The notes under the pieces were generated by a model. It made no database searches. It saw only the letters and a program-made list of their open reading frames with translations, and was not told the origin of the DNA. Shown here piece after piece: positions 29,355 through 39,508 of a DNA stretch of 64,000 nt (its first letter is position 1; every line of letters begins with the position of its first letter). This DNA comes from Ypsolopha sequella (Eukaryota; Arthropoda; Insecta; Lepidoptera; Ypsolophidae). Where the stretch lies: NCBI GenBank assembly GCA_934047225.1, contig CAKOHE010000010.1, positions 18,501 through 82,500 of the forward strand. Direction: 5' to 3'. The position numbers and the translations under genes are program-made.

Positions 29355-32300
29355 TATTCACGGATTTTACCGGTCTCCGCTGACAGGGCGTTCAAGATGA
29401 TGTGAACTATGGCGTCATTTTCGCGGCGAACTGTGTAGTACACACAGCTGCCGGTGTGTCTGGACACCGCCACGACCGCGTGATTGACGCTGCTGTGCAG
29501 CTGCAGGTTCTTTTTTGCAGTTCTTACGATAACCACTCTCTCCCACGTTAGTCCCTGAGCTTCATGGATTGTGTGGAGACGCGATCCTTGTTGCTTCCCG
29601 AACCCTAGACCTTTAAGGAGCTCCTTCTCGGCTTGGGTGTGGACAAGGTAGAGCGTGTTTGGCTCGTCTTTTGGGAGTCGCGTCTCTTCGTATGTTTCCA
29701 GTGTCAGGGACCGTGCTTGAGCCTTGGATGAGTATATGCCACTGTAGATCTCCCTTAGGGCATATGCTACATCCATGGGGTTTCGATGTGTGCACAGCAG
29801 TTGTTTCGTGATGTTTCTGTACGAGCTAGGAGTTTAGTACTTCATCGGGAAGAGGTTTTCTCTGTCGATGAAAGGTACTTGGTTCCGGTCACCCAGGAGA
29901 AGAGCCTTGCTGGCGCCGGTTATTCTTATCGCTAACACTATGGCTCCAAAATGGCTCATGAGAGCTTCATCGATTATCAATCGACCGCAGCTCTCGCCCT
30001 CGCCTAAGCCGTTAGCCAGTAGCGACGCCATTGTGCGCACCTTGAACTTTGCGGCTCTGCCAAGTTTAGGCTCCAGTTTTCCGCGGAGGTGTCTTGCTCC
30101 TTCCAGTGTGAGTGTCGTCACCAAGTCCCTTTCAGCGTCAAAGTTGTTTACTATGGAGGTTGTTTTGCCGCAGCCTGGTACCCCGTTTACCCAGTCCATT
30201 GTTAATGTCGACATTTGTGCAATAGCTTCGGTGGATTCAGAATCCCATCGCAATTTGCTTGCCATTTCCAGGATTCTTTCCTCCAGCATTATTCTCGTGC
30301 ACTTAGCGACAATAACAATGGGATCGTTTGGTGGAGTGGTAAACACTGGTTTGCCTTTCCGGGTTGACTCGTCACTGTCAAGTTCCACAAAACCACCAGT
30401 ACCATTGAACGCGACCATGTACTCTCCCGTCATGATTCCACCCAAAACTTGGGAGGTGGCGTTATTGTACACCGCCGCGTCGCACTCCTCGAGTTTAACA
30501 TTAAGCAATCGCTCATTCCCCCGACGATAGGCTTGGAGGATTGACCGGCAGGTTTCTTGTTTTGAGACGATTGTGCCTTTGAGCATTGCCATGTACTCGA
30601 GAAGTGCGTTGGAAAAGTGGTCCGATGGATCCACAGGTGTTACGAGTTCCGGAAGGTCGACCAGGCCCATGTTGGCCTTTGTTGGTGTTTTGCGGGTAGT
30701 TATTCCATCTTTTCCCGATGAAGGTGTGATTCTTGGAGAAGTGCCTGTGTGTGTGTGTTTGTGAATTTTGGATGCAATGTGTGTGAAACAACCGATTGCT
30801 GCCTTGGTCATGGACGCCAACACTCCCTCAGAATCCTCTGCACGACGCGTCGGCTGCCTCTCACCTGCTATTTTCTCTTGCAACCTTTCCGAACCACTAA
30901 GCTCCGGGCTTACTATGGGGTGGCCCCAGCTGTCGATGGGGTTGAAAGTTCCATCGAGACGGTACGGTTTCAGGTGACTGAGGTTTTGGCCCCTGTCCTC
31001 GTAGACCACCATCTCGTGTTTACTTGAAACTCTGACGATGCCCAAGTAATCTTCCGCTTCAGCTTTAATGTAAGCCACCACCATAGCATCCACACTGATT
31101 TTCTTAGGCGGTCCGTCAATGGCTGCTAGGCTGGAAAGCATCGAGCATGCCTGGGCGAATTCGGAGACTTCGTCGCCGGCTACGAATAGTGCTATTATTT
31201 TGTTGTTTGTTCGCACTATTCTGCAGCGGTGACCTGCTGCAGTGACTACTGCGAGTGCTTCGAATACCTTCCGCCTCATCGTTGCCTTGAAATTGCTCCC
31301 CTTCAGAAGGAGAGCTAGGCCAGGTGAGATTGTAACGGTGTTTTTTGCCATCGCGTTGCAAAAGCAGACTCCGAGTCTCTCGGTGCTGTCGTCCATGAAC
31401 GTCGCTACCCCTTTGAGCCTTATGCCAGGGACACCTGCTTCACCGGAATTTAGAAGCTGGTACTCCACTGGCATCGGGTAGTCTATCGGTTGTTGTGGTT
31501 GTTGTGTGAGTTGTGTTGGTTTTATGGGGGTTAAGTCAGGTGTTGAGTTCCTCTTGGCCGCGATTCGCATGGTGTTTTCTACGAATTCAAGGAAGAGCGT
31601 TATGTTGTCTTTATCTGCGATGATGTTCCGCAGTTCGGCTTTTTCCAGCTTGGTGTTCAGCCGGTATTCTAGTTCCATTCGGGCAATCGCGAAACGAGGG
31701 CAGTCCAGTAAGAGATGCCATATCGACTCACTAGTGTCAGGGTCGCATTCACAGCCGGGACTGCTTTTCAGCTGAAACCGGTGCAAATACTCCGCCATGC
31801 CCCCGTGTCCTGTCAAGGCTTGCACTTGTCTGTGTGTCAGTTTTGTTCTCCGGACGATACGGAATGCTTCGTTCACGTCCGGAAAGAACACTTTGGTGAC
31901 GGATCCAGTGCTGGAAGAGCTGTACCTATCTTGCCACTTGCGAACAGTTTCCTCTCTGATCTTTTTCTTGACGTAGGATACGGGGACTTCACTGTAGTCT
32001 GGGTCATCAGTTGACTGCAAGGCCGCCTGTTTGGCCAGTTCATCCGCTCTTTCGTTTCCGACTGTGCCGACATGCGCCCTGAGCCAAAAGAGCCGCACCT
32101 GCCGACCTTGTGCTCTGATTTCCGCTACGCACTCTCTGATGTTCTTAGTAAGGGGGTGTGATGACTTGGGATTTCCTAGCAGTTCGAGTGACGATCTTGA
32201 GTCACTCAAGATGTTTATTCGGTCACTCGCGCTATTTTTGGCCAAGTCGATCGCCCTGTGGAGTGCATAGAGCTCTGACTGGAAAACAGTGCACGCCGGG

Positions 32301-35278
32301 TCCAGGCTAAAGGTGTGAAAACTGGTCTCCGCTCCTTCCTCCCAACACGTGAGGGCTGCTCCAACTTTGCCCTCAATTTTGCTGCCATCAGTGAAAACTT
32401 GTGGTCCAGCAATGTCGTGGGAGTCTAGAGTTTCGGAGTCCATGTTTTCTAGGAGCTCATACTCAGTTGTTATGAGTTGTGAAGGATGTGGCTGTTCAAG
32501 GTAGCCCACCCTTTGCTCCATTTTCCTTCCTGGTGGCAGGTAGTCTACATTGATGCCTTTTTTGGCCATGTACAGACTCGCGGCTTCCTGTATTCTTAGG
32601 TCCAGGGGCAGAAGGCCCGAAAGAACTAGTGCCGACGTGAGCGAGACCGTTCTGTACGCTTTGCAAATCTTTTGTGCAAATCCTCGTTGCAGTGCATCCA
32701 GACGATCTCTGATCATCTGGAGCTCCGTTGACCGGTGCCATGCACTTGCTGCGTACATTACGATCGGCTCGACAACCGCTACGTATATCGTCCTGATAAT
32801 TTCACCGTTGAGGCCCCATGTCACCTTCGCTGCGCGCGCTAGATGTTTGTATATTTCCGCGGCTTTTTTGCAGATTGCGGTCACGTGCGCTTTGAAGGTG
32901 AGTTTTCGGTCGATGATGAGACCAAGGAGTTTTATCTCGTTGACGAGTTCGAGTCTACTCCCTGACATATAGAGATGTGGTTCTTCGTACTTCAGTTTTT
33001 TAGTAATCAACATCGCCTTGGTCTTGTGTGCGGCGAAGTTGAGCTTGTTCTGAGTACCCCACTCCACTATTGTCTCCAGTGTCGAGTTGACCCTTTCCTC
33101 CATGTCTGCAACCGATTGGCCGGTGAAAACCAGGACTACGTCATCCGCGAAAGCTTGCGAGTGTACTCCTTCCCCTTCCAGCTTGTGCAATAGCGGGTCG
33201 AGGATGATGTTCCAAAAAGCTGGCCCTCCGATAGATCCTTGGACACAACCTTTGGTTGTTTTCCTCTCGCTTGTTGCTCTGGAATAATTGACCACTATTT
33301 TTCGGTCTTCTAGGTAGGAGCACACCATTGCATAGATGTTCCGCGGACACTTCCTTGAGGCTAGCTGGTGTTTTAAAGCCGGCCACCATGCGTTGTCGAA
33401 GGCCCCCTCTATGTCCAGTGAGATCATTAGAACTATCTTTTTGTTTTCAAGTTCTGATCTAACATGCTTAAGCAGGTCACAGAGGGCGTCCTCGGTTCCG
33501 CGCTGGGGCGTAAACCCGTACTGGTTTTGGTTAAGGGTGGGCTGTATGTGCCATTGCAGCCTGTTTACCATGAGTTTCTCGACGATTTTTCCGATTACTG
33601 GCAGCAGTCCGATGGGTCTGTATGACTTTGGGTGTGTGTAGTCATCTTTCCCATGCTTTCCGAGGATAATTACGTGCGCCATTTTCCACTGGGTGGGGAA
33701 ATGTGCCAGCTCTAAGCATTTATTTGCTATAGCCATAAACATTTCCTTCCCGGTTTTGATGGCCATCGTACATATGTCTGCCGTCAGCCCGTCCGATCCT
33801 GGTGCCTTCTTTGGATTCAAGTCATGTAGTACTGAATCCAGTTCGGCTTCCGTGAAAGGTGGGTCATCTTTTGACAGACCGTCAGTATCCTCGGGTTTGG
33901 CGTTTGTCAGTTCTCGGAGATGTTTGTGGTAGGGTTGATCTGTCTGTGTAGAATCATCAGGGTAGAACGTATCGGCCAGGAGATCGGCCGATTGTTCAGG
34001 GCTCAGTGTCTCGCCCTTGGCGTTCCTGAGAAGCGGGTCTTCTCGCCTCTTAGATGTTCTCCTGATGACTCTATAGATCCCATCCCACATGCTCTCCTTT
34101 TCCTGCGTCGAGCAAAACTCTTTCCAGCTCTGGGTTTGGGCTTCGCTAGCCTTTTTCTCGTAGTTGAGTTTGGCTTCGAGGTACTCGTTTACGACGTGTT
34201 CCCGCCTGATGGGTGCAGCATTTCTGATCCTGCGCTTTCTGCGCGTGACCTCTTTTTTGAGGTCTGTCAGTTCTTTGGACCACCAGGGGGGTGCGGCTTT
34301 TCCTTTGTAGGCGCCTATTTTTGGAATTGCTTTGTCGCATGCTTCTTGAATGGCGTTCGTATATGCGACAAGCGTGGATTCCAGTTCCTTGATGTCCGAG
34401 ATGGAGTTTACGTTTTCCAGGGAGATGTTTCTTTTGACTAGGCCGGATCTTAGTTGTGTTTGGAACTCTCGCCAGTTCGCCTTCTTGATGTTATACTTGC
34501 GAGTGGTGGTGGATTCTAGAGCCACCAGCTCTCTGTCCAGTCGCAAGGCGAAGGTGATGGCGTTGTGGTCAGACGTTGTGATGTCGCGGTCCACTTTCCA
34601 ACTTTCGATCCTGCCCAGCAGGGATGTACTACACGCAGTAACGTCTACTATGCTGCTGTATAGTTTCCCTCCCCTGTAAGTCTCAAACGTGGGAGTGTCC
34701 CCTTTGTTGAGGATATGGAACTCCATTTCATCAAGGAATGCGCTGTAGGCCACTCCCCTAGGGTCGTCATGCTTGCTGCCCCACCAGAGGCTCCACGCGT
34801 TGACGTCCCCGCCTATTAGGATGTTGTTCGTTTTAACTTTTTTGCACGTTTCTTCAACGCGCTTCAGATTTTCTTTTATGTCTTCGTTCCCCTCAAAGTA
34901 CACCGATAGCACAGCCAGCTTTAGGCTGCCCGCCACCAGTGTCACTGCTGCCTCGGTCTCGGTCACCAACTGCGGGTCGTGAATTACCCGCAGTCGGTCC
35001 CCGAAAACGATGACAGCTGCCTTTACTGGTTTTGTGCGATTCAGGGTGCACTGGATGATCAGAGTGCCGGGATAAGTGCTCATATTGCCGTTCCGCCCTA
35101 CATAGGGTTCTTGTACTAGGGCAATAGAGACCCCGCTTCCCTTTGCAGCCCGGATCAATTCCTCCGTTGCTAGCTTTTTGCGCTGCAGGTTTGCCTGAAC
35201 GATTAGCAGCCTGCTCGCGATAGTACTTTGGGGGGGTGAGGTGGGTGTCGTGTCGTTGCCCTTAGCAGTAGCTGACAC
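29354..35278 (-). pseudogene. ORF2 of H2-2, nonsense-mutated and 3'-truncated
   Basis: Open from the ORF1 overlap (35278) down to 29834, carrying endonuclease, RT, RNase H, CCHC, the extension and helicase motifs I, II and III (GVPGCGKT, IDEALMSH, LLLGDRNQVPF). A single A for T change makes TAA at 29834-29836, just after the NLFPMKY segment. The same frame then stays open through motifs V and VI (HTIHEAQGLTW, VAVSRHTG) to the telomere junction, where the last ~33 residues are missing. The stop would give a 1,814-residue protein with half a helicase. Otherwise very close to H2-3, so the lesions are recent. Confidence 0.9.
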
Positions 35279-37305
35279 GCGAGCGTGCTATAGCATCCAT
35301 TTTTTGTCTTTCTGGACACTCTGGGTCGTACGCTGCGTGTGCTGTGGATGAATGGGAATGGGTTTGCTCGCAGTTTTTGCAGTGTGGAGGTCTGTCCTCC
35401 AATCTGCTGCGACATTTCACCCAGGAGTGAGTCCCTCCGCAGTACGCGCAGAGGTCCTCTTTCTCCCGGCAGAGACCTTTGGTATGCCCATAACCCAGGC
35501 ATCTGGAGCACTGTATAAGGGGCGACTGGTCTTTGACTGGACTCCGCGAAAGGCCGATGTAGACCTTTTCGGCCTTCATGAGCCTTCCGTACAGTACGGG
35601 CGAGACCTCGAAGACGGTGTGGCACTGAAGCGCGTTTCGAGCTTTTTTCCTGTATTTAACTCGGAGAAGATCGTCATTTTTGTTCAGGGCCTGTGAACAG
35701 ATGGTTGTTTTGGGCTCGGAAGTGTTGGACGATCTCTTCGTCGTTTTGGTAGGCGAGGACGTTTCTGACAATGACTAAGGGGTTATTTTTTCTAGCTTCC
35801 TCCACCTTAAGGGTGTTGTCTGCTCGCATTTGAGATCTGACTAGTTCCAGGTCTTCTTTGCTGCTGCAAGTCAAGACCACTTTGCTGTTTCTCGCCTTCC
35901 TTACCCTGTCCACTCTGGCGCCGGTCTTGCTCATGTCTAGCGCATTGATGATTGTCTTGATGACGTTATCCCCTGTCTAAGAGGTATCCGTCGATGAGAC
36001 AATCACCGTGTGGTTCGGTTTCGGTGAAGGTGGAGTAGGCAGTGTGGCTGGCTTCTTTTCTGGCTTGCGCTTTCGCTGTACAACAGTCCATCCGTCAGCT
36101 TTAGAAAGCTCAGCCTCGAGGTTTGCCTGTGGTGGTGGCGTGCGTGGCGTGCGTGACTGTTGCTCGCGCATGGTCTTCAGCTCAGATGTGACAGCTTCGA
36201 GCCTTTCATTGAGCGGTTCGAAGTGCTCAGCGAGTTCCGAATGTGTGGGAGGTGTTTCGGTGGTGGAGAGGGCGTCTTGTAGCGTGGTTTTTATGTATAT
36301 GTGTAATTGCGTGATTGTGTCCCTCACATCCCTGACCTCTTGTTCTAAGCGTTCGACCTGGGGCTGTGAGGTTTGAATGTGTGTTGCAGTGTTTTCATCC
36401 TTCGTCACCATTTCTGCATGTTTCTTATCTGCTTCCCTTCTCATGGAGTCCAGTTGCCTGGAGAGCTGCTCTATACTTGTGGAGATCTTTGTGCTATCAT
36501 CCTTAAGAGAGCTTTCCAGATGACCGGGCCCCATGGCTGTGAGTTGGTTTACGGAATAGGATAAGTCCTGCATCGCTTTAGTAATGGTGACGAGGTAATT
36601 CCCGTTATCTTTAATTTGTTGGTGGGGTTCCCGCGTTTCAAAAGTTAGCCAGTCCCTGATGGTTTTTGTCTCCTGCAAACTTTGGCCAATGTCCTCAATG
36701 GCCTTTTGTACGTTGACGGTGAGCTGCGTTGTTATTTCTCCTATTTGTTTTGAGTGGGCACGCTCCGCTCTGATAAGCTCCCGAGCGTGCTCGCTCCTTT
36801 CCTTCTCCAGATTGTACTTGTGTCTCGATCTGGAGTCGGAGAGGGACAACACCGTCTCATACAGCGTCTGCAGGCTTTCGACGGCCGTTTGTTTGTACTC
36901 ACTCTTGAGGTTTTTGGCTGACTCTAACGCCTCCTTCCCCTTGAGGAACATTTCGTTGGCTAACTTATTAGCCGCGTCCATGTGGACCCCCCTTTGCAGG
37001 TTCCTGCTCGTGGTGTTGATTAGGCTGAGTCTTCTTTGTGGTGACGTGGAAGACTCCCTTTCTGAATCAATCGGCCGTGGCGGTGAAAAATCGGCTTTGG
37101 TACTTGCAGGATCCGTCAGAGTCGGCGATCCGCTTCGCTCCGAGGCAGTGGAGACCGGTGATCCGTCTGTCCGTTGTGCGTTTTTGGTTAGGACCTTGTC
37201 TCGAAGTGAGCGGGTTGGCCGTGCGGGGGGAACCTTAGCAGAGGATGGCGCGGCGTCCGTGGATTTTGTTGGGAGTTTGGCAGGGTTTTGTTGTTTGGAA
37301 GACAT
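35262..37305 (-). pseudogene. ORF1 of H2-2, nonsense codon and frameshift
   Basis: It starts at ATG 37303-37305 like the intact copies. A T-to-A change (plus strand) creates TAG at 35977-35979, after about 442 codons, in the VSSTDTS-K-TGDN segment. A one-base insertion near 35692 (gggcctgtgaac for gggccgtgaac) shifts the frame before the zinc-knuckle region, which is otherwise preserved down to RVSYC-stop at 35262-35264. Two independent lesions argue that this is a real pseudogene and not a read error. Confidence 0.9.
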
Positions 37306-37416
37306 TTTAATATACCTTAAAGTTAATACCTTATTTAATACTTAATCTAAAAAAAAAACAGTCTTATTTGTTACTATTGCTAATTCGACACGCTAAGAAG
37401 AAGAAGACTATTGCTA

Positions 37417-37447
<31 letters not shown>

Positions 37448-39024
37448 TGTAACTATTTTAATAAAGGTCCTTATTGCCGTAGATGATGTGTGGCTCCCGG
37501 CTGCTGATGTTGATGCTGCTACGGGGTGGTATTAGCGAGTATCTGCTGCAGTGTGTGGCGGTGGTGTTTGATTCTTTGATGAAGAGGCACACTCTAAGGG
37601 TGAAGTGGGAAAACAGGGGTGTGGGAGGGTTTCGGAGACTTTTGGGTTCACCTGGGCTGAGCGGGTAGAGATTAAGAAAATCTGACAGGGTCAGAATCTT
37701 CCTTTTATCTTCCCGAAGAGTTTGAGTCCAAGAACGAAGTTCCTAGGTCAGGAGGGACTGAAATAAGGAGAGGGGGGGGAGGTAAAATTTTACGGGGCGT
37801 TGTAGGGGGGGGGGGGGGTTTAATAACTAATGAGGGGAGGGGCAAGTTAGCGATGGGATAGGGAACACTTTTTGGTTCCTGTAGGCTAAACGGGTTGGGA
37901 TATCAAAATTCTGACAGGGTCAGAATGTTCCTTTTGAAATCCCTGTGAGTTTGAGCCCAAACTCGGTGTTCCTGAGCCAACAGGAACAAAACTGATGAGA
38001 GGGGGGGGTGAGGTAAAAATTTGCGGGGGGTTGGGGGGGGGGGGAAATTCGTGGGAAAGCTATTTAGGGGGGGGGCAAGTAAGCGATGGGATAGGGAACA
38101 CTTTTTGGTTCCTGTAGGCTAAACGGGTTGGGATATCAAAATTCTGACAGGGCCAGAATGTTCCTTTTGAAATCCCTGTTAGTTTGAGCCCAAACTCGGT
38201 GCTCCTGAGCCAACAGGAACAGAACTGATGAGAGGGGGGGTGAGGTAAAAATTTGCGGGGGGTTGGGGGGGGGGGAAGTTCGTGGGTGAACTATTGAGGG
38301 GGGGCCCAAAAAAGCCCCAGGGGAAAGGGGTTTTGCCCAGTGGATGAAGGGTGGGTCAGTAGCACATGGGCGTGCGCGGGTTGAGGAAATAGGGGAGGTT
38401 TAAATTTAAAGGGGGGTTGGGGTTAAGGGTGGTTTGGGGTGGGGACGTTTGGGGTGAAAGGTCTGGAATTTCCAAGACCAATGAGCCCAAACTAGGGGGG
38501 GGTGGGATAAGGGGTTCAGGAGTTCCCTAGGTGTACCTCTGGTCTCCGGACGTCTTCAGGGTGCTGCTCTTCATCAGCCGGACGAAGTCCTCAGGTCGGC
38601 AGAGGTGTCTTCAGCTCGGGCAGTCTGGCTGATACGTCACATACACGCGCGAGGTTTGGCACGTGTAACCTACTTATCTGGGTCAGAGCAGTTTTGTATG
38701 GGGGCTACAGATGTTAATAACTCCCGTTCTTGAAGGCGTATCCTGGAGATTTTTTTTGCTCTGGACAGCTCTTGGCGCGGGCTACAGTCTGAGATTAAAC
38801 TCACGGTTTTTAGTCCTTTTGTCGCCGAACTGCGCTGTCCCAAATTTGAAGGTCTCCAGAACCGGAACCCGTTGGCAGATTTTGTTGCCAACACGAATCC
38901 TTGTGAGTTGAGCACCACTTAACCACAACACAACACTTGCACAATTGATTTCCGATGGTAACTATTTTTTCCGAATTTTTGTTGCGGAGCGACGTGGTGT
39001 TTGGTTGGAGTTTCGAGCAGTACT
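37306..39024 (-). promoter_or_regulatory. 5' UTR of H2-2
   Basis: Same organisation as H2-1 but about 0.2 kb shorter because one tandem monomer is missing. TA microsatellite at about 37417-37442; foldable segment at about 38535-38615; 5' terminus gcagtact at 39024. Confidence 0.7.
37842..38303 (-). repeat. Two tandem monomers in the H2-2 5' UTR
   Basis: Close units begin gcaagt at 37842 and 38075, preceded by the diverged unit (about 37680-37841). H2-1 and H2-3 each have three close units, so copy number changes between otherwise near-identical elements. Confidence 0.88.
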
Positions 39025-39037
39025 GGGTTAGGTTAGG
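39025..39037 (+). repeat. Telomeric repeat tract 8 (short)
   Basis: gggttaggttagg only, between the 5' end of H2-2 and the T-tract (39038-39062) of H2-3. Confidence 0.93.
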
Positions 39038-39062
39038 TTTTTTTTTTTTTTTTTTTTTTTTT

Positions 39063-39255
39063 ATAAATGAAAGGTTTTGCTATGGGATAAGATCTCCCAT
39101 ACCATTTTTTTGTTGCTGTTTGTTTTTTTTGTGTTTACTTTATTTTATTAATTATCGCTCCTTAAAACTATCAGATACATGCTTCTACCGTAAACAAAGA
39201 CCCTTATATATACATACATAAAACTTAAGAACTACATATAAAGATACCAAAAAAT

Positions 39256-39294
<39 letters not shown>

Positions 39295-39508
39295 TTTTGT
39301 AATTTTTTTTTTTTTTTTTTTATTTTATTATTTTTTTTTTTTTTTCCTTTTTTTTGTTTTTTTTTTTTTTTTTTATATACTATTTATTTAGTTATTATTA
39401 TTATTATTATGATTTTTATTATTATATATTTTTTTAAAAACATGCTTAATATTAAGAGATAATTGAGAGGTTATATAACATTAAGCTCAGAAGTATTTTT
39501 GGTTGACG
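39063..39508 (-). other. 3' UTR of H2-3
   Basis: The same as in H2-1, with the 7-bp hairpin tatggga (39081-39087) / tcccata (39095-39101). The internal T run (39257-39375) is longer than in H2-1. No gene is seen. Confidence 0.82.

Larger units (their letters stand above)
29351..39024 (-). mobile_element. H2-2: H2 element lacking its 3' end
   Basis: This copy has a full 5' end (gcagtact at 39024) but no poly(A), no 3' UTR and no last ~33 codons of ORF2. The telomere repeat runs straight into the coding sequence at gtta (29351-29354). The missing part equals about 570 bp of H2-3 (39038-39607). Loss of the 3' rather than the 5' end is unusual for a LINE. ORF1 carries a nonsense change and a frameshift, ORF2 a nonsense change, so it is dead. 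Confidence 0.92.
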
